DNA from: Sphingomonas kaistensis
Lineage (GTDB): Bacteria; Pseudomonadota; Alphaproteobacteria; Sphingomonadales; Sphingomonadaceae
DNA length: 64,000 nucleotides
Reading direction: 5' to 3'
NCBI RefSeq assembly: GCF_011927725.1
Contig: NZ_JAATJC010000001.1
Span: 1,185,001 to 1,249,000 of the forward strand
In this document: positions 32,772 through 41,236 of the stretch, piece by piece
Layout: each line of letters opens with the position of its first letter
Position numbering within the stretch: position 1 is the first letter of the stretch
The notes under the pieces: model-generated
Database searches by the model: none
Seen by the model: the letters and a program-made list of their open reading frames with translations, nothing else
What the model was told of the DNA's origin: nothing
Made by a program: the position numbers and the translations under genes

Positions 32772-33485
32772 TCAGGCGACTGCCGCTTCGGAGACGTCCA
32801 TCTCGACCTCGCCCGCGTCCCGCAGAACGTACCCGCGACCCCACACCGTTTCGATGTAATTGTCGCCGCCGCACGCGAGGCTGAGCTTCTTGCGCAGCTT
32901 ACAGATGAAGACGTCGATGATCTTGAGTTCGGGCTCGTCCATCCCGCCGTACAGGTGGTTGAGGAACATTTCCTTGGTCAGCGTGGTGCCCTTACGGAGC
33001 GACAAGAGCTCCAGCATCGCATATTCCTTGCCGGTGAGATGCACGCGGGCGCCGTCGACCTCGACCGTCTTGGCGTCGAGATTGACCGCCAGCTTGCCGG
33101 TGCGGATGACGCTCTGGCTGTGGCCCTTGGAACGGCGCACGATGGCGTGAATGCGGGCCACCAGCTCGTCGCGGTGGAACGGCTTGGTGACGTAATCGTC
33201 GGCACCGAAGCCCAGCGCACGCACCTTGCTGTCCATTTCGCCGATGCCCGACAGGATCAGCACCGGGGTCGCGACCTTGGCGGTCCGGAGCTTCTTCAGC
33301 ACGTCATAGCCGTGCATGTCGGGCAGGTTCAGGTCGAGCAGGATGATGTCGTAATCATACAGCTTGCCGAGATCGAGGCCCTCTTCCCCAAGGTCGGTGG
33401 TGTAGACGTTGAACCCCTCGGTCCCGAGCATGAGCTCGATGGACTTGGCGGTGGTCGGTTCGTCCTCGATCAGCAGAACGCGCAT
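32772..33485 (-). CDS. ctrA: cell cycle response regulator CtrA
   Basis: OmpR-type response regulator, 237 residues, master regulator of polar development, motility and division genes in alphaproteobacteria. The receiver has acidic pair in LLIEDEP and phospho-acceptor Asp51 in ILLDLNLPD, Lys in [11 protein letters not shown]. The C-terminal winged-helix domain contains [17 protein letters not shown] and the recognition helix region [13 protein letters not shown]. The extra C-terminal tail past the wing is short. ATG 33485. TTAA elements lie upstream, consistent with autoregulation. Confidence 0.97.
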   Translation of the reverse strand: MRVLLIEDEPTTAKSIELMLGTEGFNVYTTDLGEEGLDLGKLYDYDIILLDLNLPDMHGYDVLKKLRTAKVATPVLILSGIGEMDSKVRALGFGADDYVTKPFHRDELVARIHAIVRRSKGHSQSVIRTGKLAVNLDAKTVEVDGARVHLTGKEYAMLELLSLRKGTTLTKEMFLNHLYGGMDEPELKIIDVFICKLRKKLSLACGGDNYIETVWGRGYVLRDAGEVEMDVSEAAVA

Positions 33486-33583
33486 AATCTCTTGCCCCCC
33501 GTTCGAGAGCCCAAGCCAAAGCGTTACGCCGGCTTAACGGCCCTGAAGCGTGTGTTAACCATTCGGGGTGTCGCCTGAAAAGG

Positions 33584-33598
33584 TTAACATGGCATAAA
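33584..33598. promoter_or_regulatory. candidate CtrA box upstream of ctrA
   Basis: TTAA (33584-33587), seven bases, then TAAA (33595-33598): one mismatch from the CtrA consensus TTAA-N7-TTAA. It lies about 100 bases before the ctrA start, with two further TTAAC half-sites nearby (33533 and 33555 regions) and a GAATC site at 33615 that would be a CcrM methylation target. Confidence 0.5.
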
Positions 33599-33726
33599 CG
33601 AGGGGATTACCGCGGAATCGTTGCGCCGTTGCATCACTGCTCGACGGGGCGGCAACAGCGACGGTCGCGAAAGTCTGGCTTCCGGGTGGGGATGCGGAAG
33701 CGGCGAAGCTGCTCTAGGGAGGGGCC

Positions 33727-34482
33727 ATGCTGCTCAGTTCCTACATCCTGTTCATCGACGGCGAGGCGTTCGTTCTCGACAAGCCGGCCGGCCTCCCCGT
33801 CGATACGCCCAAGCGCGGCGGGGACAGCATTGAGCGGCGGCTCGACGAGCTGCGGTTCGGCTTCAAGCGGTTCCCGACGGCGATGCACCGGCTCGACCAG
33901 GATACGTCGGGCTGCCTGGTGTTCGCCCGCCATCCTGCGGCGCGGGCCAAGATCCAGCAGGCGTTCGAAGCCGGCGCGGTCGAGAAGACCTATCTCGCGC
34001 TGCTGGCCGGCACGCTCGACGCGGACGAGGGCGAGATCGACCTGCCGCTTGCCAAGAAGAGCTCGGCCGAGGCCGGTTGGAAGATGATCGGCGATTCCAA
34101 GGGGCAGCGGGCGGTGACCCGCTGGCGCAAGATCGCCGAGCGGGACGGCCGCACGCTGGTCGAGTTCCGGCCGCTGACCGGACGCACCCACCAGATCCGG
34201 GTCCACGCCCGCGAGGGGCTGGGGGCGGGGATCGTCGGCGACCGTGTCTATGGCACGCCGGGCGGGCCGATGCTGCTGCACGCCAGCCGGCTGGTGGTGC
34301 CGCGCGGAGGCAAGCCGCCGATCGACGTCACCGCGCCGCTGCCCGACCATTGGGGTGAGTGGGCGGACCTGGTGCCGCAAGCCGTCGTGCCGGTGGAGGA
34401 AGTCGCGCCGCCTTCGACAGAGCTCGAGACAGGCGCCGCCGGGATGACGCCCGCGGAGCCTTCGGCCGGCGATGAAGCCTGA
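33727..34482 (+). CDS. RluA-family pseudouridine synthase
   Basis: RNA-modifying enzyme of 251 residues converting uridine to pseudouridine. The catalytic Asp57 is in HRLDQDTSGCLVFAR; the RluA-family continues with EKTYLALLAG and the GRTHQIRVHA motif. It lacks an S4 domain, so it is closest to the short RluA/RluE-like group; the RNA target is not deducible. The last 45 residues (from about VPVEEV) are low-complexity. Its end overlaps arfB by 11 bases. Confidence 0.88.
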   Translation: MLLSSYILFIDGEAFVLDKPAGLPVDTPKRGGDSIERRLDELRFGFKRFPTAMHRLDQDTSGCLVFARHPAARAKIQQAFEAGAVEKTYLALLAGTLDADEGEIDLPLAKKSSAEAGWKMIGDSKGQRAVTRWRKIAERDGRTLVEFRPLTGRTHQIRVHAREGLGAGIVGDRVYGTPGGPMLLHASRLVVPRGGKPPIDVTAPLPDHWGEWADLVPQAVVPVEEVAPPSTELETGAAGMTPAEPSAGDEA

Positions 34483-34882
34483 CGACGTCCACCTTCCCGA
34501 GGACGCGCTGAGCGAGACGTTTCTCGCCAGCACCGGGCCGGGCGGACAGAACGTCAACAAGGTCGCGACCGCCTGCCAGTTGCGCTGCGACGTGTTCGCG
34601 CTGGGACTGCCGCTCCACGCTTATGAGAAACTGAAGCTGCTGGCCGGGAGCAAGCTGACGCAGGGCGGCGAGTTGATCATCACCGCGCGCACCCACCGCA
34701 GCCAGGAAGCCAATCGCGAGGAAGCCCGTCGCCGCCTGCGCGAACTGCTCGCCGAGGCTCATCATCGCGACGCCCGCCGCCGTCCGACCAAGCCGAGTCG
34801 CTCGGCCAAGGCGAAGCGGGTCGACACCAAGAAAGGGCGCGGCGCGGTCAAGGCGATGCGAGGGCGGGTCAGCCTGGACTGA
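34472..34882 (+). CDS. arfB: peptidyl-tRNA hydrolase ArfB (ribosome rescue)
   Basis: GGQ-domain protein of 136 residues that frees ribosomes stalled on truncated mRNA. The GGQ motif is at residues 24-26 (TGPGGQNVNK) and the basic C-terminal tail (RRPTKPSRSAKAKRVDTKKG) is the part that inserts into the mRNA channel. The start overlaps the end of the pseudouridine synthase gene, so the two are probably co-expressed. Confidence 0.93.
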   Translation: MKPDDVHLPEDALSETFLASTGPGGQNVNKVATACQLRCDVFALGLPLHAYEKLKLLAGSKLTQGGELIITARTHRSQEANREEARRRLRELLAEAHHRDARRRPTKPSRSAKAKRVDTKKGRGAVKAMRGRVSLD

Positions 34883-34925
34883 ATCGAACGATGTCCCCCA
34901 GGATGAGTGCCACGGCATTGTCACG

Positions 34926-35141
34926 TCACAGGGGCGGCAAGATCGCAGCCCGGGCCGCTTTCCCGCCACAGCGGGCACACCGCAACCGGGCTGCGAGGTG
35001 ACGCAGGTCACACAGGCCAGCCAGTTCTACCAGCGCGTGTCCTTCGATCGTCCGTGACGCTCCGCAGTCGGCGCAGTCGACCTTGAGCGCTGCTCCGAAG
35101 CGAGAAAGGTCGGCCGTCGTTCGGATATGCTTGGTGGACAT
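34926..35141 (-). CDS. small four-cysteine zinc-ribbon protein
   Basis: Protein of 71 residues starting MSTKHIRTTADLSRFG with two Cys pairs, DCADCGAS and RCARCGGK, and a further LCDLRHLAARL helix, consistent with a zinc ribbon. I do not recognise a family. ATG 35141 is chosen since upstream residues are not protein-like. It points towards the arfB gene and diverges from arsM. Function unknown. Confidence 0.6.
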   Translation of the reverse strand: MSTKHIRTTADLSRFGAALKVDCADCGASRTIEGHALVELAGLCDLRHLAARLRCARCGGKAARAAILPPL

Positions 35142-35373
35142 CGCGCCTGCATAGTCCGATGAGAACGAAACAAGAACAGACTGCGCATCAAATCTGTGGA
35201 TTGTCCCACTGGCGCTCAACGCGCGTCACCTTTGGTAGCCAACCTCGGCTGCGGTCACGTGACGTAATGTGATTGCTTATTGGGGCGCGAAGAGAAGGCT
35301 GGTAACCTCGGTAAGCGGGCGTCGAGGAACGTCCGCCATCCAGACAAAGCGGACCCTCGAACGGACTGACCCC

Positions 35374-36420
35374 ATGAATCTCGAGAACAGTCGCAACTAC
35401 TATGGGCAGGTGCTGACCGGCTCGGCCGATCTCAGGACCGACGCCTGCTGCACCACGGACGCCCCGCCGCCAGCCGTCCGCACGGCACTCGCCAACGTGC
35501 ACGAGGAGGTGCGCGCCCGCTATTATGGGTGCGGGCTGGTCGTCCCGGATGCGATCGAAGGATGCGCGGTGCTCGATCTGGGGTCGGGATCGGGGCAGGA
35601 CGCCTATCTCCTGTCGCAGATGGTTGGTCCGCGCGGGTGCGTCACCGGCGTCGATGCCACGCCCGAGCAGCTGGAGGTCGCCGAGCGTCACCAGGCATGG
35701 CACGCCGATCGCTTCGGCTTCGCCAACACGCGCTTCCTCCACGGAGACATCGAGCGGCTCGACGAACTCGACCTTGCTGAAGCGTCCTTCGACGTGATCG
35801 TGTCCAATTGCGTGATCAATCTGGTTGCCGACAAGGCTTCCGTGTTTCGCGCTGCCCACCGGCTGCTGAAGCCCGGCGGCGAGCTTTACTTCTCGGACGT
35901 CTATGCCGACCGCCGGGTCGCGCCGGCGTTGCTTGCCGACCCGGTACTGCACGGCGAATGCCTTGCCGGAGCGCTGTACTGGGGCGACTTCGACGCGCTG
36001 GCAAAAGCGGCGGGGTTCGCCGACCCGCGTCTGGTGACGGACCGGCCACTGGGGATCGGGGATCGAAGCGTCGCCGAGAAGGTCGCCGGCCACCGCTTCT
36101 TCTCGGCGACCTACCGGCTGTTCAAGCTCGACGGGCTGGAACCGCAGTGCGAGGATTACGGCCAAGCAGTCAGGTACCGCGGCACCATCCCCGGCGCCGA
36201 GCGTGGCTTCACCCTCGACAAGCACCATCACATCGAGGCTGGCCGGGCGTTTCCCGTGTGCGGCAATAGCTGGAAGATGCTGGCGGACACCCGCTTCGCC
36301 CCGCACTTCGACTTCTTCGGAGACTTCGCGACGCACTACGGCGTATTCGCCGGATGCGGGACGTCACTACCGTTCGACGATGAGGGAGTATCGGGCGTGG
36401 CAGCAACCAGCTGTTGTTGA
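35374..36420 (+). CDS. arsM: arsenite S-adenosylmethionine methyltransferase ArsM
   Basis: Methylates As(III) using S-adenosylmethionine, giving volatile or less toxic products. The 348-residue protein has the SAM motif VLDLGSGSGQDAYLL and all functional cysteines of the ArsM type: Cys25/Cys26 (DACCTT), Cys146 (VSNCVINL) and Cys196 (LHGECLAG). A C-terminal domain contains PVCGNSWKML and ends in a Cys-Cys pair. ATG 35374 starts the typical MNLENSRNYYG. No arsR, arsB or arsC is adjacent. A 10-bp perfect palindrome (35254-35263) lies upstream. Confidence 0.9.
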   Translation: MNLENSRNYYGQVLTGSADLRTDACCTTDAPPPAVRTALANVHEEVRARYYGCGLVVPDAIEGCAVLDLGSGSGQDAYLLSQMVGPRGCVTGVDATPEQLEVAERHQAWHADRFGFANTRFLHGDIERLDELDLAEASFDVIVSNCVINLVADKASVFRAAHRLLKPGGELYFSDVYADRRVAPALLADPVLHGECLAGALYWGDFDALAKAAGFADPRLVTDRPLGIGDRSVAEKVAGHRFFSATYRLFKLDGLEPQCEDYGQAVRYRGTIPGAERGFTLDKHHHIEAGRAFPVCGNSWKMLADTRFAPHFDFFGDFATHYGVFAGCGTSLPFDDEGVSGVAATSCC

Positions 36421-36492
36421 GGTCGGCCCGATTTTCATCCATCGCGGAGGCCCAGCAGGAGCGTCTGATCCGCTGAACTCTCTCACGCCCTG

Positions 36493-36744
36493 TCAGTCCG
36501 GTCGCGGGCTTGTGATACGGATTCGATACGGCCCGGCGCGCGATCTGAGCTGCAGTCCTTTCCAGCTTAATTGGATTCTTCCTTCCTCGAGAAGGCGATC
36601 GACCGCCGAATGAACCGCCGGCATGGCCTCGCGCCAGTCGGCCATCGGCGCCAGCGCGCGCGCCACCTCGCTCGGGCAGATCGTTTTTCCGGGCAAGCGG
36701 GAGGCGAGCAGCGCCAGCGTCGTCTGGCGCGCGTCGGCGGTCAT
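36493..36744 (-). CDS. DUF3253 family protein
   Basis: Protein of 83 residues with the DUF3253 pattern: TTLALLASRLPGKTICPSEV, ARALAPMADWREAMP, then VDRLLEEGRIQLSWKG, suggestive of a small winged-helix fold. The role of the family is unknown; the fold hints at nucleic-acid binding. Its ATG overlaps the stop of the upstream UvrB/UvrC-motif gene (ATGA at 36741-36744), so it is the second gene of a two-gene unit. It is convergent with arsM. Confidence 0.8.
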   Translation of the reverse strand: MTADARQTTLALLASRLPGKTICPSEVARALAPMADWREAMPAVHSAVDRLLEEGRIQLSWKGLQLRSRAGPYRIRITSPRPD

Positions 36745-37031
36745 GGCCGGCGTCGCTGGCCTTTTGACGAGCGCCCGCTGGTCAGCGGATCGGGTTTGGC
36801 CGGTCGCTTCCAGCCGGGCGGAGGAGTGAGCCGTTGTTGGCTTGTGCCCAGTCCCATGGCGCCGGGCTCCTGCCGCTCGAGCCCAGCGAAATCGGCCTGT
36901 TCCGCCTCGTCCGGGGTTGCCCCGCCACGCAGCATCGCGATCTGGTCGCGACAGCGCTTCGCTTCCTCGAAATCGAGTGCGAGCGCGGCCCGTTCCATCC
37001 TCGCGTGAAGATTCTCGATCGTATCCGGCAT
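36741..37031 (-). CDS. UvrB/UvrC-motif (UVR domain) protein
   Basis: Small protein whose N-terminal half is a UVR motif: MPDTIENLHARMERAALALD, then FEEAKRCRDQIAMLRGG, the helical hairpin by which UvrB and UvrC contact one another. The rest is polar and disordered. ATG 37031 gives 96 residues; ATG 37136, with a strong GGGGGA, would add a basic stretch of 35 residues (many Arg, His). Free-standing UVR domains occur in stress and metal-linked proteins. The stop overlaps the DUF3253 gene. Confidence 0.7.
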   Translation of the reverse strand: MPDTIENLHARMERAALALDFEEAKRCRDQIAMLRGGATPDEAEQADFAGLERQEPGAMGLGTSQQRLTPPPGWKRPAKPDPLTSGRSSKGQRRRP

Positions 37032-37251
37032 CCCGCCATAACGCTGCAGCGGGCCTTCGGGATGCCGACGTCGCCTGCGCGTCTGAGGCATTTGGTGCTT
37101 TTTCGGCTTATCGGCTCCGGCACGTCCAGCGGACATCCCTTCCCCCAACTCGCAACCATGCCCTTGCTCCGCTATCGGTGATCCGGTGACCCTCGACGAT
37201 CCCCTGCAGCGCGGTATTCGGCATGTCCTGGCGACATGCTGAAGTGATCTC

Positions 37252-38010
37252 CTGAGCGACCTTTTCCCCTTCTTCCTTGCCTTCGCCGCCGGGCTGGTCG
37301 GCGGCGCGATGAATGCGCTGGCGGGCGGTGGCACCTTCGCGACGCTGCCGGCGCTGATCGCGCTGGGGCTGCCGGCCAATATCGCCAACGCGACCAGCAA
37401 CGTCGCCTTGCTGCCGGGTGCGGCGACGAGTGCTTGGGCTTTTCGCCGGGAACTGGGGCCGGTGGCGGGGATTTCGGTCCTGGTCCTCGCGGCGCTGACC
37501 TTTGTCTTCGGGCTGGTCGGAAGCATCCTGCTGGTCGTCACGCCGAGCGAGACGTTCGACGTGATCATCCCGTGGTTGCTGCTGTTCGCCTTCGTCGTGA
37601 TGGCGCTTGGCAAGGGCGCCGCCGACTGGCTGCACCGGCGCGTGACGATCGGGCGGCCGACGCTGTTGAGCGCGCAGGCGATGCTTGGGGTCTATGGCGG
37701 CTATTTCGGCGGCGGGGTGGGGCTGATCACCACCGCGCTCTACGGGCTGCTCGCGAATATCCAGCCGCGCGAACTGTTCGCGATCCGCACGGCAATGCTG
37801 GCGGTCGCCAACCTCGCCGCGGCGCTGGTGTTCATCGGCTTCGCGATGGTGTGGTGGTGGGCGTGCGTGCCGATGCTGGCGGGATCGATCGCCGGCGGGT
37901 GGCTGGGCGCCAAGCTCGGCAAGCGGCTGTCGGCGCGGGCGGTGCGGTGGTGGACGCTGGCGGTGACGGGCGCGACCACGGCGGTCTTCTTCGTGCGGGC
38001 CTACGGCTAA
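37252..38010 (+). CDS. TSUP/TauE-SafE family permease
   Basis: Membrane protein of about 252 residues with seven to eight helices and family motifs AGLVGGAMNALAGGGTFATL and GVYGGYFGGGVGLITTALYG. TSUP members move sulfite, sulfonates or related organic anions. The first helix begins SDLFPFFLAFAAG, upstream of the first ATG (37309). The only in-frame start-like codon after the preceding stop is CTG 37252, so a non-canonical start is proposed. The substrate is unknown. Confidence 0.8.
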   Translation: MSDLFPFFLAFAAGLVGGAMNALAGGGTFATLPALIALGLPANIANATSNVALLPGAATSAWAFRRELGPVAGISVLVLAALTFVFGLVGSILLVVTPSETFDVIIPWLLLFAFVVMALGKGAADWLHRRVTIGRPTLLSAQAMLGVYGGYFGGGVGLITTALYGLLANIQPRELFAIRTAMLAVANLAAALVFIGFAMVWWWACVPMLAGSIAGGWLGAKLGKRLSARAVRWWTLAVTGATTAVFFVRAYG

Positions 38011-38077
38011 GGGAGGGGGTTGCACCGTACGCCGTTTCGGAGTGCCTTGGTCAGACCTTGGATCATGGAGTCGGCTG

Positions 38078-39181
38078 ATGCGCGCACTTGCACTGATGAT
38101 CGGTTTGGCGGTGGCGGCTCCGGCAGCGGCGCAGCGCACCACTCTCGTAGCGGCGGAGCCGGTAGTGAATGCGCCGGCCGGCATGCAGGCGTGGAAGATC
38201 CGCTATCTCAGCCGCGACGATCGCGGGGTGCAGCGCGAGCTGACCGGAATGGTGGTCGCCCCGCGCGAGGCAATCCCGCGCAATCCCCGCAAGGTCATCG
38301 CCTGGACCCACGGGACGTGGGGCACCGCCGAACAATGCGCGCCGTCGGCCAGCCCGCGTTTCTTCGAGCTGACGCCTGCGCTGGACGCGGTTCGCAACGG
38401 CTATGTTGTGGTGGCGCCCGATTATCCCGGTCTCGGCAATCCCGGGCCGCATCCTTATCTGGTCGGCACCGTGACCGCTCGCTCGGTCCTCGACGCGGTG
38501 CGGGCGGCGCAGGGCATTGCCGGCGCCGCGGCGGGCAGCAGCTATGCGGTGTGGGGCGAAAGCCAGGGCGGCCATGCCGCCTTGTGGACCGGCCAATTGC
38601 AGGGCGTCGACGGCGCCGGGCTTCGGCTGGTCGGAGTCGCAGCGGGCGCGCCGCCGACCGACCTTGCCGCCAACCTGCGTCAGGCCAGCGATGCCAGCGC
38701 GCGGGCCTTCCTGACCGCGCTCGCGACCGACAGCTGGAGCAAATATTACCAGGTGCCGCTGCGGCTGGGGCGGGCGCGGACGCCGGGAATCATCCAGCGG
38801 ATGGCGCGCAATTGCGTAAGCGTCGATTCGACGCCCAAGCTTGGCGCGCTGCTGGGGATATTGGCGTTGCGGCAGGACCTGGCGAAGACCGACCTCGGGC
38901 GGACCCCGCCGTGGAGTGGCTACGTCGCGGCCAACAGCACCAGCCCGGTCAGCCAGGTGCCGGTGCTGTTTGCGCAGACCCAGGGCGATCCGCTGGTCGC
39001 GCCGGCGGTGACGCGGGAGTTCGCGCGGCGGATGTGCACCAACCGGGTGCGGGTGCGCTGGATCGACCTGCCGGGCAAGGATCATGCGACCACCGCCAAG
39101 CAAAGCGCGGCGGCGACGCTGGCGTGGATTGATCAACGTTTTGCCGGTGCCCGTGCACCAAGCGATTGTGGGCGTTTCTGA
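38078..39181 (+). CDS. secretory lipase family hydrolase
   Basis: Exported alpha/beta-hydrolase of 367 residues. Signal peptide MRALALMIGLAVAAPAAAQ; nucleophile elbow VWGESQGGHAA (Ser in G-x-S-x-G), an oxyanion-type GTWGTAEQC, acid in FAQTQGDPLV, and His in GKDHATTAK. The pattern matches the LIP secretory lipase family of esterases. The substrate is not deducible. A small secreted protein gene follows 16 bases later. Confidence 0.85.
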   Translation: MRALALMIGLAVAAPAAAQRTTLVAAEPVVNAPAGMQAWKIRYLSRDDRGVQRELTGMVVAPREAIPRNPRKVIAWTHGTWGTAEQCAPSASPRFFELTPALDAVRNGYVVVAPDYPGLGNPGPHPYLVGTVTARSVLDAVRAAQGIAGAAAGSSYAVWGESQGGHAALWTGQLQGVDGAGLRLVGVAAGAPPTDLAANLRQASDASARAFLTALATDSWSKYYQVPLRLGRARTPGIIQRMARNCVSVDSTPKLGALLGILALRQDLAKTDLGRTPPWSGYVAANSTSPVSQVPVLFAQTQGDPLVAPAVTREFARRMCTNRVRVRWIDLPGKDHATTAKQSAAATLAWIDQRFAGARAPSDCGRF

Positions 39182-39197
39182 ACCGGGGAGACAGGCT

Positions 39198-39503
39198 ATG
39201 CGACTGATCGTGATGGGAATGCTGGTGATGATGGCGGGCGGCGCGGCGGCATCGACGCCGGCGGCCTGGGCGCAGATGGACCGGCAGGTGACGCGGGCAT
39301 GTGTCGCCGCGTCGGGGCTCAAGCAGGCCAAGATCATCGCCGACAAGGCGAGCTTTTCCGACCGGGTGCCGGTCGAGCTCAGGATCGTCGAGGGCTATAA
39401 CCGCGGCAACGTGATCGACGTGAAGCTGTGCGCCTACGACCGCCGGACCAGGCGCGCGACCACGGTCGAGGGCGTCGGCCGGCTGGGCGTCAATCGCCGC
39501 TGA
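39198..39503 (+). CDS. small secreted hypothetical protein
   Basis: Protein of 101 residues with signal peptide MRLIVMGMLVMMAGGAAAS and a mature domain carrying two Cys (RACVAASG, KLCAYDRR) that may pair. I recognise no family. GGGGAG is before ATG 39198. It follows the lipase gene by 16 bases and its end overlaps the convergent nadA by 14 bases. Function unknown. Confidence 0.72.
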   Translation: MRLIVMGMLVMMAGGAAASTPAAWAQMDRQVTRACVAASGLKQAKIIADKASFSDRVPVELRIVEGYNRGNVIDVKLCAYDRRTRRATTVEGVGRLGVNRR

Positions 39504-40518
39504 TCGGTTCGCCGCCCGCGCGGGGGGCGATGATCGGGCGACCGACATCGCCCTGCCCGACGGTGCGACCGGCCATGTCGAGCATCCGTTCGAGCGGCAC
39601 GCGGGCGCGGTCCATCAGTTCGGGCTCGAGCTCGATCCGCGGCTCGAGGTCGCGCAGTGCGACGTAGAGCTTCTCCAGCGTGTTGAGCGCCATGTAGGGG
39701 CACATGTTGCAGTTGCAGTTGCCGTCGCCGCCCGGGACCCCGATGAAGGTCTTGTTCGGGGCGGCTTTTTCCATCTGGTGGATGATGTGCGGCTCGGTCG
39801 CGACCAGGATCACCTTTGCCGGCGAGGCGATGGCGAAGTCGAGGATCGAGCGGGTGCTGCCGACATGGTCGCTGTGGTCGATGATGTGCGGCGGGCATTC
39901 GGGGTGCGCGGCGACCGGCGCATCCGGATATTGCGCCTTGAGCTTCAGCAGCTCGGTTTCGGAAAACGCCTGGTGGACGATGCAGATGCCTGGCCACAGC
40001 AGCATCTCGCGCCCGGTCTTGCGCGCGAGATAGCCGCCGAGGTGGCGGTCGGGGCCGAAGATGATCTTCTGGTCCTTGGGTATCTGGGCGAGGATCGCGT
40101 CGGCGCTGGATGAGGTGACGATGATGTCGCTCTGCGCCTTCACCGCCGCCGAGCAGTTGATGTAGGTCAGCGCGATATGGTCCGGGTGCGCGGCGCGAAA
40201 GGCGGCGAACTGGTCGGGCGGGCAACTGTCCTCGAGGCTGCAGCCGGCGTCCATGTCGGGCAGGATCACGGTCTTCTCGGGACTGAGGATCTTGGCGGTT
40301 TCGGCCATGAAGCGAACGCCGCAAAAGGCGATGACGTCGGCGTCGGTGGCGGCGGCCTTGCGGCTGAGGTCGAGGCTGTCGCCAACGAAGTCCGCCAGGT
40401 CCTGAAGCTCGGGCTTCTGGTAGTAATGCGCCAGGATGACGGCGTTCCGCTCCTGCTTGAGGCGCTGGATCTCGGCGAGGAGGTCGGTACCGGCGGGCGG
40501 GCGGAGGGGTGCGGTCAT
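39490..40518 (-). CDS. nadA: quinolinate synthase
   Basis: Iron-sulfur enzyme that condenses iminoaspartate with dihydroxyacetone phosphate to form quinolinate for NAD synthesis. The 342-residue protein has NadA motifs AVILAHYYQ, DADVIAFCGVRFMAE and EVR-region SPEKTV, and cysteines for the 4Fe-4S cluster: Cys122 (INCSA), Cys208 (PECPPH) and one of those in CNCNMC (268-273). ATG 40518. nadB and nadC are not in the window. Its end overlaps the convergent secreted gene. Confidence 0.95.
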   Translation of the reverse strand: MTAPLRPPAGTDLLAEIQRLKQERNAVILAHYYQKPELQDLADFVGDSLDLSRKAAATDADVIAFCGVRFMAETAKILSPEKTVILPDMDAGCSLEDSCPPDQFAAFRAAHPDHIALTYINCSAAVKAQSDIIVTSSSADAILAQIPKDQKIIFGPDRHLGGYLARKTGREMLLWPGICIVHQAFSETELLKLKAQYPDAPVAAHPECPPHIIDHSDHVGSTRSILDFAIASPAKVILVATEPHIIHQMEKAAPNKTFIGVPGGDGNCNCNMCPYMALNTLEKLYVALRDLEPRIELEPELMDRARVPLERMLDMAGRTVGQGDVGRPIIAPRAGGEPISGD

Positions 40519-40534
40519 GGGGCTCCAGATAGGC

Positions 40535-41236
40535 TCAGCGCGGGCGATCCGCCAGCACCTGCTCGATCGAGCGGCTGACGTCCCAGCGTTCGCCGTCGCG
40601 GACGCCGGCGGCAGGGGTGATGACCCGGACGGTGATCGGGCCGAGGCCGGCGGCTTCGAGCGGGGTCCGAGCGAGGTCGGCGACGACCTTTTCGGCATTC
40701 TGCTGGGCCTTGGCGAGATTGGCGGGCTCGGCCGCGACCTCCCCGGCCTTGGCGGTGGCGAGCTGCGACGCGCGGCGGGCGAGATTGGCCGAGGCGCCGC
40801 GGGTGACGAAAATCCCGCTGGTGCCGGCGACGGCGCGGTTGGCTTCGTCAACGTTGGGGGCTTCCGCGGTGACGGTCGGCACGCGGATGGTGAGCGTTCG
40901 GGCGGCCGGCTCCCACCGATAGTCGTCGGCGCCGACGTCGGACAGGTTCAGCGTGTAGCCAACGCTGTAGGGAACCGTCGCCTTTTGCGAGGAGCGGAGG
41001 ATCGGCACCGCGCCGGGATCGACCACGGTGACGTCGAGCGTGCCGTTGATCTCCCCGACCTTGAGCGCGGCCTTGTTCGAGAAGGTGGCGGACAGGACCC
41101 GGACGATGCCCTGGGCCTGCGCCAGTTGCTCCTCGACCCGGCGCTCCTCGGCACGCTTGTCTTGCCACCACATTATGCCGCCGATCAGCCCGAGGGCGAT
41201 CAGCAGCAGCGGCCAGTAGCGTTTCAGACCTTCCAT
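40535..41236 (-). CDS. DUF4230 membrane-anchored protein
   Basis: Protein of 233 residues with an N-terminal membrane anchor (YWPLLLIALGLIGGIMWW) and a periplasmic region of alternating beta strands, DVTVVDPGAVPILR and TIRVPTVTAEAPNVDEAN, as in DUF4230. The second half is helical and rich in Ala, Lys and Glu. The role is unknown. The gene overlaps the MBL-fold gene by 13 bases at its 5' end, and nadA follows 16 bases downstream. Confidence 0.75.
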   Translation of the reverse strand: MEGLKRYWPLLLIALGLIGGIMWWQDKRAEERRVEEQLAQAQGIVRVLSATFSNKAALKVGEINGTLDVTVVDPGAVPILRSSQKATVPYSVGYTLNLSDVGADDYRWEPAARTLTIRVPTVTAEAPNVDEANRAVAGTSGIFVTRGASANLARRASQLATAKAGEVAAEPANLAKAQQNAEKVVADLARTPLEAAGLGPITVRVITPAAGVRDGERWDVSRSIEQVLADRPR

